DNA of 64,000 nt from Hominenteromicrobium mulieris (lineage in GTDB: Bacteria > Bacillota > Clostridia > Oscillospirales > Acutalibacteraceae). Both the position numbers and the translations under genes were made by a program. The notes under the pieces are model-generated. The model saw only the letters and a program-made list of their open reading frames with translations, was not told where the DNA came from and searched no databases. Below are positions 7,385 through 15,881 of the stretch, one piece after another; within the stretch, counting starts at the first letter, position 1; the number at the start of each line of letters is the position of its first letter. The DNA lies in assembly GCF_020687165.1 (NCBI RefSeq), contig NZ_JAJEQC010000012.1. The stretch is one strand, 5' to 3'.

Positions 7385-8233
7385 ATGGCCTCATCTTTTG
7401 AAATCAAATCTACCAGACCTTCGGTGGGGGAAACCATCGTCACCATCGTTCGGGATCACATTGATTACCGAAAACAGATCTTTAAGCTTGCGGGCTCCGA
7501 CCTGCGCCGCACATATCGTGCGTCCGCACTCGGTTGGTCTTGGGCCATCATCAAGCCGCTTGTCACGATTTTCGTTTACTGGTTCGCATTTGCCATCGGC
7601 CTGCGCCGCGGCGGCGATATCGAGGGCTACCCGTTCGTGCTGTGGCTCATCAGCGGCATCGTGCCGTGGTTTTATATGAGCGAAATGCTCACGCTTGGCA
7701 CCGAGTGTATTTTACGAAACCGCTATCTTGTCACCAAGATGAAATACCCGGTCTCCACCATTCCGACGTTTACCAGCATCTCCAAATTCTCTGTGCACCT
7801 CATCTTGATGATGATCACCATCCTCATCTTCGTTATCACCGGCAACGAATTGACCATCTACCTTGTGCAGCTGCCGTTTTACATGCTGTGCAATTTCCTG
7901 TTCTTCACCGGCTGGGCTATGTTTGCCGCGCCCATCGCCGCCATCAGCACCGATTTCTCAAACCTCGTCAAATCGTTCGTTACAGCGGTGTTCTGGCTTT
8001 CCGGCGTGCTTTTTCAGGTCGATACCATGCACAAGGGCCTCGCACATAAGCTTTTGATGCTGAATCCCGTCACGTTCCTGTGCAACGGCTACCGCAACTG
8101 CTTCATTTACCACACGTGGTTCTTTGACCAGCCGAAGCGCCTTTTGTATTTCGCCGTCTGGCTCGTCGTCATTTACGCACTCGGCATCTGGAGCTACCGC
8201 CGCACCCGCAGCGAAATGGCGGATGTACTGTAA
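7385..8233 (+). CDS. Polysaccharide/teichoic acid ABC exporter, permease subunit (TagG/Wzm-like)
   Basis: A 282-residue ABC-2 type permease with about six membrane spans (ITIFVYWFAFAIGL, YPFVLWLISGIVPWF, FTSISKFSVHLILMM and later segments) preceded by the amphipathic N-terminal helix ending with RRTYRASALGWSWAIIKP, which is typical of Wzm/TagG/RfbA proteins. With the ATPase 13 bases downstream it should form a complex exporting a lipid-linked polymer such as wall teichoic acid or a capsular glycan across the membrane. Start ATG 7385 follows GGAGG by ten bases. No glycosyltransferase genes lie beside it, so the polymer is unknown. Confidence 0.88.
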   Translation: MASSFEIKSTRPSVGETIVTIVRDHIDYRKQIFKLAGSDLRRTYRASALGWSWAIIKPLVTIFVYWFAFAIGLRRGGDIEGYPFVLWLISGIVPWFYMSEMLTLGTECILRNRYLVTKMKYPVSTIPTFTSISKFSVHLILMMITILIFVITGNELTIYLVQLPFYMLCNFLFFTGWAMFAAPIAAISTDFSNLVKSFVTAVFWLSGVLFQVDTMHKGLAHKLLMLNPVTFLCNGYRNCFIYHTWFFDQPKRLLYFAVWLVVIYALGIWSYRRTRSEMADVL

Positions 8234-8246
8234 GGAGGGCAAAAGC

Positions 8247-8978
8247 ATGAGCGAACAAAATAGCATTGCCATCCGTTTTAAAAATGTCTGCAAAACGTAC
8301 AGACTGTATACAAGCAGCCGCCGTCGCCTTTTGGGGCTGTTTTTCAAAAGCGTGCCGCACAAAACAAAGCACGCCGTCGTCGATATGAACCTCACCGTCG
8401 AGCGCGGCGAAGCCGTCGCCATTTTAGGACGCAACGGCGCGGGCAAATCCACCATGCTTAAAATGATCACCGGCGTCACGTTCCCCACAAGCGGCGAAAT
8501 TTACGTCAACGGCATCGTCAGCGCGCTTCTGGAGCTCACAAGCGGCTTTGACCAGGAATTTACCGGCCGCGAAAACATTTACCTCAAGGGCCGCATTTTG
8601 GGCCTTAACGATGAAGACATCGCAAAGCTCGAGCCTGCCATCATTGATTTTGCAGAGCTCGAAGAATACATTGACCAGCCTGTGCGCACGTATTCCAGCG
8701 GTATGAAAGCGCGCCTCGGTTTTTCCATCTGCGTCAACATCAACCCGGAAATCCTCATCGTCGATGAGGCGCTGTCCGTCGGCGACCGCGCGTTCCGCGA
8801 TAAGTGCACCAAAAAGGTGAAGGAGATCATGCAGGGCGACATCACGCTTCTGTTCGTCACCCATTCGCCGGAGATTGCCAAAGCGTTCTGCACCCGCGGT
8901 ATCGTGATGAAAAACGGAAAGATCGTGTTTGACGGCACCATCGATGAAGCCATCGACTACTACGCCACAAAATACTAA
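8247..8978 (+). CDS. Polysaccharide/teichoic acid ABC exporter, ATPase subunit (TagH/Wzt-like)
   Basis: A 243-residue ABC ATPase: Walker A GRNGAGKST (about 61), signature YSSGMKARL (about 152), Walker B ILIVDEAL (about 169) with catalytic Glu, and the switch His in FVTHS (about 205). The spacing and the text ALLELTSGFDQEFTGRENIYLKG are diagnostic of the TagH/Wzt/RfbE subfamily rather than importers. It lacks the C-terminal substrate-binding domain of long Wzt proteins, so export should not need modification of the polymer end. AAGGAGGG at 8232-8239 and the position right after the permease decide the start at ATG 8247. Confidence 0.92.
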   Translation: MSEQNSIAIRFKNVCKTYRLYTSSRRRLLGLFFKSVPHKTKHAVVDMNLTVERGEAVAILGRNGAGKSTMLKMITGVTFPTSGEIYVNGIVSALLELTSGFDQEFTGRENIYLKGRILGLNDEDIAKLEPAIIDFAELEEYIDQPVRTYSSGMKARLGFSICVNINPEILIVDEALSVGDRAFRDKCTKKVKEIMQGDITLLFVTHSPEIAKAFCTRGIVMKNGKIVFDGTIDEAIDYYATKY

Positions 8979-9017
8979 ACTACCCCTTCGATTTTGAAAC
9001 CGGAAAGGAAATTTACC

Positions 9018-9527
9018 ATGAGAAAACCCAAAAAGCTTACGGCGCTCTTGCTCGCGCTCACACTGCTTTTCGCCTGCGCCGCCTGCGGCAGCGGAAACAG
9101 CACAACAGACAGCGGCAAAACCATCTCGGGCACGCTGCCGGAGATTATAGACCGCCTGTATGACACCGTAGATGTCGATGACGAGCAGCGCGATTTTCTC
9201 AAAAACAGCGTCGGCACGGTCGAGATTCCGAAAGACCAGTCTGCGTATTACTTCGGCGTCGAAAACCTCGATTTTGAAGAAGCCGTCGCGAGCGAGCCGC
9301 TCATCAACGCCATCGCGTTTTCCGTTTGCCTCATGCGTGTCAAGGACGGTACCGACATCGACGAGCTGAAAGCGGAGATCCGCCGCAGCGCGAACCCCGC
9401 CAAGTGGATCTGCGTGGATGTCAACCCGAACGACGTGCGCGTGGAAAGCGTCGGCGACCTTGTCCTGCTCATCATGGCGGACGATTCCGAAAAATACAGC
9501 GAAGCATTCTACGCCCTCGCCGAGTAA
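9018..9527 (+). CDS. DUF4358-like lipoprotein
   Basis: A 169-residue secreted lipoprotein with a basic N terminus, a hydrophobic core and a lipobox (CAAC followed by GSGNSTT). The mature part resembles the DUF4358 family of gut Clostridia: FSVCLMRVKDG, the segment ANPAKWICVDV and the closing VGDLVLLIMADDS are the recognisable features. Function is unknown. It lies 39 bases after the exporter ATPase and is probably co-transcribed. ATG 9018 is preferred over the upstream in-frame TTG 8994 because GAAAGGAA lies 8 bases before it and the signal peptide then starts with MRKPKK. Confidence 0.75.
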   Translation: MRKPKKLTALLLALTLLFACAACGSGNSTTDSGKTISGTLPEIIDRLYDTVDVDDEQRDFLKNSVGTVEIPKDQSAYYFGVENLDFEEAVASEPLINAIAFSVCLMRVKDGTDIDELKAEIRRSANPAKWICVDVNPNDVRVESVGDLVLLIMADDSEKYSEAFYALAE

Positions 9528-9537
9528 AAAGCAAAAC

Positions 9538-9566
9538 TTGACGAAAACGCCAAAAATCGCTATGAT
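9538..9566 (+). promoter_or_regulatory. SigmaA promoter of ridA
   Basis: TTGACG (9538-9543), 17-base spacer, TATGAT (9561-9566), beginning 10 bases after the upstream stop codon. Confidence 0.75.
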
Positions 9567-9612
9567 GAATATAAACGCGGCGTGATGCCGTGTGACGAAA
9601 GGAAGTTATATC

Positions 9613-9987
9613 ATGCTGAAGAAAATCGATACAAAGAAAGCCCCCGCAGCCATCGGCCCGTATTCGCAGGCCATCGTTTGCGGCAATATGCTCTTCACCT
9701 CCGGTCAGATTCCGATCGACCCCGCAACGGGCGACATCCACGGTGCAGACATCACCGAGCAGGCAGAGCAGGTCATGAAGAACCTCGCCGCCGTCCTCGA
9801 AGAAGCCGGTACCACGTTTGAAAACGCCGTGAAGACCACCTGCTTCCTCGCCGATATGGGCGATTTCGCCGCGTTCAACGCCGTCTACGGCAAGTATTTC
9901 ACCGAAAAGCCGGCACGCTCCTGCGTTGCCGTCAAGACCCTGCCGAAGAACGTCCTCGTCGAAGTGGAAGTCATCGCAGCGCTTTAA
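9613..9987 (+). CDS. ridA: RidA family reactive intermediate/imine deaminase
   Basis: A 124-residue trimeric cytoplasmic enzyme that hydrolyses reactive enamine/imine intermediates such as 2-aminoacrylate released by PLP enzymes. Family landmarks are all present: AIGPYSQAI at about 13, FTSGQIPIDP, the active-site arginine in PARSCVAV (about 104), and VLVEVEVIAAL at the end with the conserved glutamate. Length and ends match the family. ATG 9613 follows GAAAGGAAG; the longer frame from 9592 has no ribosome site. Single-gene transcript with its own promoter and terminator. Confidence 0.95.
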   Translation: MLKKIDTKKAPAAIGPYSQAIVCGNMLFTSGQIPIDPATGDIHGADITEQAEQVMKNLAAVLEEAGTTFENAVKTTCFLADMGDFAAFNAVYGKYFTEKPARSCVAVKTLPKNVLVEVEVIAAL

Positions 9988-9999
9988 TTTCCGCAAAAC

Positions 10000-10043
10000 A
10001 AAAGGCATACGGTAAGCGAAAAACGCTTTGCCGTATGCCTTTT
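10000..10043 (+). terminator. Terminator of ridA
   Basis: AAAAGGCATACGGTAAGCG pairs with CGCTTTGCCGTATGCCTTTT around AAAAA. The stem could also act on the opposite strand. Confidence 0.85.
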
Positions 10044-10050
10044 GGCATAT

Positions 10051-10082
10051 AAAAAGCGCCGTACGGGTTCCCGTACGGCGCC
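10051..10082 (-). terminator. Terminator of the AI-2E permease gene
   Basis: Near-perfect hairpin GGCGCCGTACGGG/CCCGTACGGCGCC with a T run on the minus strand (AAAAAG at 10051-10056 on plus), 7 bases past the stop. Confidence 0.88.
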
Positions 10083-10088
10083 GAAAAA

Positions 10089-11450
10089 TCACTTTTTCTT
10101 GCTCGTTTTAAACTTCGGGAACAGCGGCTTTTTACCCTGTTCCTTTTTCTTTGCCGCGCGTTCCAAAACGGGGGCGCACAGCGGGCGGCCCTTAGAATAC
10201 CCCGCCGCGTAGTGAGAGCTTTCCAGATATGGGTATTTGCCCGGTTCTAAATCAGCGTTTGAAAGCCCGCGCGCCGCAAGGCGGTTCGTTGTCACGCGGC
10301 GCATCACCGTGTATAGAACCGCTGCAATCGGTGTGCCGAGAATAATGCCCAAAATGCCGAACAAATTGCTGAAGATCGTCACGGCGGTCATCACCCACAC
10401 GCCCGGCAGACCAATGGTCGAGCCCACGACCTTCGGGTAAATGAGGTTGCCCTCAAACTGCTGAAGGCAGATGAAGAAGATGACGAACCATACAGCATCC
10501 ATGGGGTTTACGATCAGCAGCAAAAACGCGCCGATGCCGCAGCCGATGTACGCGCCGAGAATCGGTATTAACGCAGTGATCGTCACAATGCACGAGATGA
10601 GCAGCGCGTAGTCAAACCCGATAAGCGACATGCAGATGAAGCACAGGCAGCCTAAAATGACACACTCCGTCAGCTGGCCGCGCACAAAGGAAGAAAACAC
10701 GTTGTTCGAGGTTACCGCAATGTCTGCCAGCGTTGCCACCACCTTTTTCGGCAGCAGGGAATAGGAGACACGCTTTAAGGAAAGCAGCAGGCTCTCCTTG
10801 CTCGTCAGGAAGTACGCGGAGAAGATAACGGAGAGCACAAACGTGAAAATGCCGCTCGCCACATTCACGGTCACGTTTACAAGCGAGCTGAAAAAGTTCG
10901 TCGTAAACTCCGTTGCGCCCGATAAAATCGAAGACCAGTTGAAGTTATTCAACGAATCCACCATCGTGGAAAAATCGAGGTCAAACTGCTTGGAAAGCTC
11001 GTCTGCCCATTTGGCAATCTGGTCTGCATACACCGGAATATTCACGCGTGCCGTCTCGCCGATGAGTTCTAAAGACTTGAAAATCTCCGGCACGACATAC
11101 AGCGTGATGGCGAGGAGGATGAGCACGATCACCGCATAGGAAAGCGCCACGCATACCGGGCGCTTCAGCTTTTTCCACACCTTGTTGTCACTGCGTGTGA
11201 GCCTTCCGAACACCGTGTTCTCAAACAGATTCAAAAACACATTTAAAATGTACGCGATAAAAAGGCCCAGAATAAACGAGCTCACCGCGTTAAAGAGCAC
11301 GCCGCCCACCTTCGAGACCGCATCGAACTTGAACAGTACGAAAATCAGCCCCACCGCAAAGGCGGCAATGGCAATGCCGGGCTTTACATAGTCCCACGGG
11401 GTGTATTCCCGCATCGGTTTCTTTTCTGCAGAATGGTTTTCTTTTTCCAC
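10089..11450 (-). CDS. AI-2E family transporter (TqsA/YdbI-like permease)
   Basis: A 453-residue membrane protein of the AI-2 exporter superfamily. About seven to eight hydrophobic spans are seen, including two at the N terminus (residues about 25-45 and 60-85) and the conserved C-terminal group with GNLIYPKVVGSTIGLPGVWVM and LGIILGTPIAAVLY, the hallmark of the family. Family members include exporters of autoinducer-2 and sodium/proton antiporters, so the name does not prove the substrate. The basic cytoplasmic tail ends with KKKEQGKKPLFPKFKTSKKK. GTG 11450 is the start, with GGAGGG five bases upstream. Confidence 0.88.
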   Translation of the reverse strand: MEKENHSAEKKPMREYTPWDYVKPGIAIAAFAVGLIFVLFKFDAVSKVGGVLFNAVSSFILGLFIAYILNVFLNLFENTVFGRLTRSDNKVWKKLKRPVCVALSYAVIVLILLAITLYVVPEIFKSLELIGETARVNIPVYADQIAKWADELSKQFDLDFSTMVDSLNNFNWSSILSGATEFTTNFFSSLVNVTVNVASGIFTFVLSVIFSAYFLTSKESLLLSLKRVSYSLLPKKVVATLADIAVTSNNVFSSFVRGQLTECVILGCLCFICMSLIGFDYALLISCIVTITALIPILGAYIGCGIGAFLLLIVNPMDAVWFVIFFICLQQFEGNLIYPKVVGSTIGLPGVWVMTAVTIFSNLFGILGIILGTPIAAVLYTVMRRVTTNRLAARGLSNADLEPGKYPYLESSHYAAGYSKGRPLCAPVLERAAKKKEQGKKPLFPKFKTSKKK

Positions 11451-11502
11451 AATGACCCTCCGGTTTCCAATACACGTTAAGGCGATACCGCAGGCTTCGC
11501 CC

Positions 11503-11542
11503 TAAAAATGACCCGCCGCACACGGAAATGCGCGCGGCGGGT
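11503..11542 (-). terminator. Terminator of the Gfo/Idh gene
   Basis: On the minus strand ACCCGCCGCGCGC and GTGTGCGGCGGGT pair around ATTTCC, followed by ATTTTTAG. It separates the oxidoreductase gene from the AI-2E permease gene. Confidence 0.8.
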
Positions 11543-11583
11543 GCTCAGAGTTTTTTATTTAAGAATTAAAATAAGAATTAAAA

Positions 11584-12549
11584 TCAGAACGTCGCCTTTG
11601 CGCCAGTCTCAAATGCCTTGTAAGCACCGTCCATCAAACGGGTCAGCATCACAGCCTCGTCAATCGTGAACGGAGACGGCTTGCCGTTTACAACAGCATC
11701 GATCCACTGGTCGATCGGCAGCGGCTCCTTTTCCGGCAGCTCAAGGTCTACCCACTTGCCTTCGGTCGCCTTGCCACCCCACTGTACGCTGTCGCCGTGT
11801 ACCATCACAGCGCCGTCCGTGCCGCTCACTTCCAGCGTGTACGGGTTGCACTCGGAGACAAAGCCGGTCTCGGAAACGCCGATCTTGCCGTCTGCAAACT
11901 CGATGACGGAAACCGCATTATCCTCAACGCCGCGGTTCGTCACCTGCGTGAACGTGGAGGTAATGGATTTCGGCTCTCCCAGCAGCCAGTAAAGCGTGTA
12001 CATCGGGTGTGAGCCAAGGTCTATCATTGCGCCGCCGCCGCACTGTGCTTTATCGTAGAAATGCGGGGGAAGCCAGTTTGCGGAGCTGCCGTTGTGTACG
12101 TTGCGCACGCGTGCGTAGGTCACACGGCCCAACTTGCCGCTGTCCATCAAAGCTTTTACCGCGCGCAGCGTCGGGAACGTGCGGTGCGGGTAAGAGATCG
12201 TAAATACCTTGCCGGAAGCCTTCACAGCCTCGGCGACCTTCTCTGCGTCCTTGGGGTCGATGGTGAGCACCTTCTCGGTGAAGATGTTCTTCTTCGCCGC
12301 CGTCACCTTCATCATGATCTCCGGGTGGTCGCAGGTCGCAGTGCAGATGACCACGCTGTCAATGCTCTCGTCGCCGAGTACAGCGTCAAGGTTTGCGTTG
12401 AACGGCAGGTTCATTTCATCGGCGAACTTCTTGCCGCGCTCTGCGTCGTTGTCCCAAACTACAGCGACTTCCGCGTTCGGGTTGTTCAGTACACCCGTGG
12501 TGTACTCTTTGGTGTGGACGTGCCAGGTGCCTAAAATTGCAACTTTCAT
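11584..12549 (-). CDS. Gfo/Idh/MocA family NAD(P)-dependent oxidoreductase
   Basis: A 321-residue two-domain sugar or inositol dehydrogenase. The N-terminal Rossmann fold starts MKVAILGTWHVHTKE, a variant of the usual GxGxxG with GTWH at the turn; the family signature FTEKVLTID (EKP-like, with Val in place of Pro) lies at about 93; the C-terminal alpha/beta domain carries GGAMIDLGSHPMY with the catalytic DxGxH-type residues at about 178. The EKV variation and the non-canonical glycine motif mean the substrate is not predictable. ATG 12549 is chosen over the in-frame TTG 12558 because AGGAG is too near the latter. It follows the zinc-ribbon gene by 23 bases and probably shares its transcript. 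Confidence 0.85.
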   Translation of the reverse strand: MKVAILGTWHVHTKEYTTGVLNNPNAEVAVVWDNDAERGKKFADEMNLPFNANLDAVLGDESIDSVVICTATCDHPEIMMKVTAAKKNIFTEKVLTIDPKDAEKVAEAVKASGKVFTISYPHRTFPTLRAVKALMDSGKLGRVTYARVRNVHNGSSANWLPPHFYDKAQCGGGAMIDLGSHPMYTLYWLLGEPKSITSTFTQVTNRGVEDNAVSVIEFADGKIGVSETGFVSECNPYTLEVSGTDGAVMVHGDSVQWGGKATEGKWVDLELPEKEPLPIDQWIDAVVNGKPSPFTIDEAVMLTRLMDGAYKAFETGAKATF

Positions 12550-12572
12550 AGTTTTCAAACTCCTTGCCCTAA

Positions 12573-12971
12573 TCAGGTCTTTTGTTTAAACTGCTTATGG
12601 CAGCGCTGGCAGGTGACAAGAATTTTACCGCGTCCGCGCGGTGCGCGCAGCTGCTGGCGACAGCCCGGACAGCGGAAGTACTTGTATTGCTTGCGCTCGC
12701 GAAAAGCCGTTTTCTTAATTCTAAACCATTTTTGCACCGGTGTCCATACCTTTAAGAAAGAATAATATTCTTTTTGCCGCGCGGGGATGTTGCGCGAGAA
12801 CATACGGAACAGCGCATAGATGTAAAGTGCGTAAGAAATAATTGCGAGCGGCCAGAACCAGAAAATGCGCGAAAGGAACATCACGATGATACCGAGGATC
12901 ATCAAAACAAGGTTCAGTTCGTCCGTGCCGTACCGGCCGTACATAAATCTTCTCAATTTTTCAAGAAACAA
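12573..12971 (-). CDS. Small membrane protein with C-terminal zinc ribbon
   Basis: A 132-residue conserved hypothetical. It begins MFLEKLRRFMYGRYGTDELN, a segment typical of a clostridial family, followed by two hydrophobic spans (about 22-36 and 40-58), a basic amphipathic linker, and a zinc ribbon with two CxxC pairs (CPGC at about 101 and CQRC at about 120). The RFMYGRYG segment is normally inside the protein, so the TTG start at 12971 (GGAAG ten bases upstream) is favoured over the internal ATG. Membrane location is inferred. It precedes the Gfo/Idh gene on the same strand. Function unknown. Confidence 0.7.
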   Translation of the reverse strand: MFLEKLRRFMYGRYGTDELNLVLMILGIIVMFLSRIFWFWPLAIISYALYIYALFRMFSRNIPARQKEYYSFLKVWTPVQKWFRIKKTAFRERKQYKYFRCPGCRQQLRAPRGRGKILVTCQRCHKQFKQKT

Positions 12972-13222
12972 ATAAAAACACTTCCTTAGAAATGAGGGTA
13001 TAGAGATAAGGTTAAAAATAAAATTTTACAGTTAAAAGTATAATGCGCGAAAAACTTTTTTTCAAGAAAACCGAGACTTCTTTCACACTAAGTTTACACT
13101 TTGTTCTTAGGGTAACACTAAGGTAACAAATTGTGCATAAATCTCTGCGGTTTCAGAAGCAGAACATCACAGGACACAAGCGGACATCTTTTTCAAAACG
13201 CGCTTTTTCCGGTATTTACCGC
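12972..13222 (+). other. Divergent intergenic region upstream of dinB
   Basis: AT-rich spacer between the minus-strand zinc-ribbon gene and the LexA-controlled promoter. It must hold the promoter of the leftward gene. ACACTAAG occurs twice (13085-13092 and 13115-13122) and GGTAACA twice near 13111-13128. I see no gene or RNA. Confidence 0.5.
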
Positions 13223-13251
13223 TTGACAAATCAGAACGCATGTTCTATAAT
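13223..13251 (+). promoter_or_regulatory. SigmaA promoter of the dinB operon
   Basis: TTGACA (13223-13228), 17-base spacer, TATAAT (13246-13251): a perfect consensus, as expected for a promoter held down by a repressor. Confidence 0.92.
13234..13245 (+). promoter_or_regulatory. LexA (SOS) box 1
   Basis: GAACGCATGTTC, a perfect palindrome of the Gram-positive LexA form GAAC-N4-GTTC, sitting in the spacer between -35 and -10 of the dinB promoter and touching the -10. Confidence 0.92.
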
Positions 13252-13262
13252 AAGAGCATAGA

Positions 13263-13274
13263 GAACGCATGTTC
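13263..13274 (+). promoter_or_regulatory. LexA (SOS) box 2
   Basis: An identical GAACGCATGTTC 29 bases after box 1 (centre to centre), at or just after the transcription start. The two boxes lie nearly three helical turns apart, suitable for cooperative repression. Confidence 0.9.
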
Positions 13275-13301
13275 GTAACGCGCCGAAAGGAGGCAAAAGC
13301 C

Positions 13302-14549
13302 GTGGATCGGGTCATTCTGCACATCGATATGAATAACTTTTATGCCTCTGTGGAGACGCTTTATGACCCGTCGCTGAAAGATATTCCCATGGCGGTCGGC
13401 GGCGATAAAGAGCGTCGCCACGGCATTGTCCTCGCGAAAAATATGCTCGCGAAGGCCAAAGGCGTCAAAACGGCGGAAGCCCTGTGGGAAGCGGAACGCA
13501 AATGCCCCGGCATCAAGTTCGTCCCGCCGCATTTTGAGCGCTACGCAAAGTATTCGCGCCTTGCAAAGGAGATCTACATGCAGTACACCGACATGGTGGA
13601 AAGCTTCGGCTTAGACGAGTGCTGGCTCGACGTGACCGGCAGCCGCCGCTTGTTCGGCAGCGGCCGCGAGATTGCGGAGGAAATTCGCGCGCGCGTCAAA
13701 GATGAGCTCGGGCTCACGGTGTCAATCGGCGTGTCGTTCAACAAAATTTTCGCAAAGCTCGGCAGCGACTATAAAAAGCCGGATGCCGTAACGGAGTTCA
13801 CGCGCGAGAATTTTAAAGAGCTCGTGTGGCCGCTCCCGGCGGCAGACCTGCTGTTCGTCGGCAAATCGACGCAGGAAGCGCTCAGAAAATACGGCATCTA
13901 CACCATCGGCGACGCCGCAAAGGCCGACCGAAAGCTGTTAAAAAGGCTGTTCGGCAAGGCGGGCGAGCAATTAAGTATGTACGCAAACGGCGAAGACAGG
14001 TCGCCCGTGCGCCGTGTGAACGAGCACGAGGAGGTCAAAAGCATCGGCAACAGCACCACCGCCGTGCACGACCTAAAAGACGACGGCGAAATTCGCGCAG
14101 AGCTCTACATGCTCTCCGAAAGCGTCGCACAAAGATTGCGCGAAAAGGGCCTTTGCGGCTACAACGTGCAGCTTTCCGTGCGCAAATATAACCTCGAGAC
14201 CTACCAGCGCCAGAAGATGTTGGAGACCGCCGTGGCGGATTCCAAAAGCATTTTCGACGCCGCCTACGGCCTTTTCCGCGCCCACCACACGGGCGAATCC
14301 ATCCGCAGCATCGGCGTGCGCGTGTCGTCGCTTGTGCCGCTCGGCATGTCGCAGTGCTCGCTGTTTGAAGATGCCGCACGCGGGCAAAAGGCCCAAAAGC
14401 TCGAAACGACGGTCGATTTTCTGCGCTGCAAATACGGCGGCGACATCATTGACCGCGGCATCAAGGTGATGCACAAAGACCTCTTTCAGTCCGCTGCGGA
14501 AAACCGCCGCACACACGTCGAAAACCCGTTTAAGGGCGTCGCGCTTTAA
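13302..14549 (+). CDS. dinB: Y-family DNA polymerase IV
   Basis: A 415-residue translesion polymerase that copies past damaged bases. Catalytic motifs are intact: HIDMNNFYASVE (about 6-17) with the first Asp, and SFGLDECWLDV (about 103) with the Asp-Glu pair; the thumb helix-hairpin-helix (LLFVGKSTQEALRKYGIYTIG) and little-finger regions follow. The C terminus lacks an obvious beta-clamp peptide, though QCSLFED at about 352 is a possible internal one. The open frame extends to an ATG at 13269 inside LexA box 2, but GTG 13302 has AAAGGAGG 8 bases upstream and gives the normal N terminus. First gene of a LexA-controlled operon. Confidence 0.94.
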   Translation: MDRVILHIDMNNFYASVETLYDPSLKDIPMAVGGDKERRHGIVLAKNMLAKAKGVKTAEALWEAERKCPGIKFVPPHFERYAKYSRLAKEIYMQYTDMVESFGLDECWLDVTGSRRLFGSGREIAEEIRARVKDELGLTVSIGVSFNKIFAKLGSDYKKPDAVTEFTRENFKELVWPLPAADLLFVGKSTQEALRKYGIYTIGDAAKADRKLLKRLFGKAGEQLSMYANGEDRSPVRRVNEHEEVKSIGNSTTAVHDLKDDGEIRAELYMLSESVAQRLREKGLCGYNVQLSVRKYNLETYQRQKMLETAVADSKSIFDAAYGLFRAHHTGESIRSIGVRVSSLVPLGMSQCSLFEDAARGQKAQKLETTVDFLRCKYGGDIIDRGIKVMHKDLFQSAAENRRTHVENPFKGVAL

Positions 14550-14564
14550 GATAGGGAGAACAGC

Positions 14565-15881
14565 ATGAACACACAAATGGACACCATGGAAAAGCTGCGC
14601 ATTTTATCGGATGCCGCAAAATATGACGCGGCGTGTACCTCAAGCGGCGTAAACCGCGCAGGCGTAAAGGGGCAGCTCGGTTCTGCCGCCGCGTGCGGCA
14701 TCTGCCACAGCTTTGCAAGTGACGGCCGGTGCATCTCCCTTTTAAAGGTGCTAATGACGAACATATGTGCTTATGACTGCACGTATTGCCTCAACCGCCG
14801 CTCAAACGACACGCCCCGCGCGACGTTTCGCCCGCAGGAGCTGGCGGATCTGACCATCAGCTTTTACCGTCGCAATTATATTGAAGGGCTGTTTTTAAGC
14901 TCCGCCGTATTCGGCTCGCCGGACATCACCTGCGAAAGAATGCTCGAAACATTGCATATTCTGCGTAACGAGTATCACTTCAACGGTTATATTCACGTCA
15001 AAGCCATTCCCGGCGCGGACGAGACACTTTTGCAGCAGCTCGGCCTGCTTGCCGACCGCATGAGCGTCAATATCGAGCTGCCGTCAAACGACAGTCTAAA
15101 GCGCCTTGCGCCGCAGAAATCGAAGGAAAACATCCTGCTGCCTATGTCGCGCATTCGCGACGGCATCAAGGAAAACGCGCACGATCTCATACGGTACAAA
15201 AGTGCGCCGCGCTTCGTACCGGGTGGGCAGTCAACGCAAATGATCATCGGCGCAACGCCGGAAAACGACCGATGTATTTTGCAGCTGAGCGAAGGACTTT
15301 ACCACAAGTATTCTTTGAAGCGCGTGTTTTACTCTGCGTATATACCGGTCGTGCAGGACAGAAATTTGCCCGCGCTCGACACCGCGCCGCCGCTTCTGCG
15401 CGAGCACAGGCTCTATCAGGCCGATTGGCTTTTGCGGTTTTACGGCTTCACGGCGGACGAATTATTGAGCGAAAAAACGCCCGACCTCGACCCTATGTTA
15501 GACCCGAAATGCAGTTGGGCGGTGCGCCACCCGGAGGAATTCCCCGTGGAGGTGAACCGCGCGCCGTATGAGAAATTATTGCGCGTGCCGGGCATCGGCG
15601 TGGTGAGTGCAAAGCGCATCATCCGCGCCAGACGGCAAGCCAAGCTCGACCACGAGGGGCTGAAAAAGCTCGGTGTCGTCTTAAAGCGTGCTTCGTATTT
15701 TATCACCTGCAACGGCAAAATGCAGTGCCGTTTGCGCACAGACGAACCGGCGGTTTTGGCGGGCATTCTGCGCGACCGCGGGCTGCCGCAAGGCGGCATA
15801 CAGCCCGAAATTCCCGAGCAGCTTTCATTATTCAACCCCACAAAGGAGGACGCGGTAAAATGTCTGACCGGACAACTGTAA
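14565..15881 (+). CDS. Putative DNA modification/repair radical SAM protein (TIGR03916-type)
   Basis: A 438-residue radical SAM enzyme. The 4Fe-4S motif is CAYDCTYC (CxxxCxxC) at about 68-75, with an additional upstream cysteine cluster (CGICHSF at about 45) that could hold a second cluster. Toward the C terminus LLRVPGIGVVSAKRII (about 337-352) is a helix-hairpin-helix DNA-binding motif. This architecture matches the family usually coded next to TIGR03915, often together with a uracil-DNA-glycosylase-like gene. The reaction is not established. Here it lies 15 bases after dinB with AGGGAG before ATG 14565, and overlaps the next gene by 22 bases, so it is SOS-inducible by context. Confidence 0.88.
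   Translation: MNTQMDTMEKLRILSDAAKYDAACTSSGVNRAGVKGQLGSAAACGICHSFASDGRCISLLKVLMTNICAYDCTYCLNRRSNDTPRATFRPQELADLTISFYRRNYIEGLFLSSAVFGSPDITCERMLETLHILRNEYHFNGYIHVKAIPGADETLLQQLGLLADRMSVNIELPSNDSLKRLAPQKSKENILLPMSRIRDGIKENAHDLIRYKSAPRFVPGGQSTQMIIGATPENDRCILQLSEGLYHKYSLKRVFYSAYIPVVQDRNLPALDTAPPLLREHRLYQADWLLRFYGFTADELLSEKTPDLDPMLDPKCSWAVRHPEEFPVEVNRAPYEKLLRVPGIGVVSAKRIIRARRQAKLDHEGLKKLGVVLKRASYFITCNGKMQCRLRTDEPAVLAGILRDRGLPQGGIQPEIPEQLSLFNPTKEDAVKCLTGQL

Noticed and set aside
13085..13128. ACACTAAG twice and GGTAACA twice upstream of dinB
   Set aside because: Short and imperfectly arranged relative to any promoter; probably chance in AT-rich spacer, so no operator is claimed.
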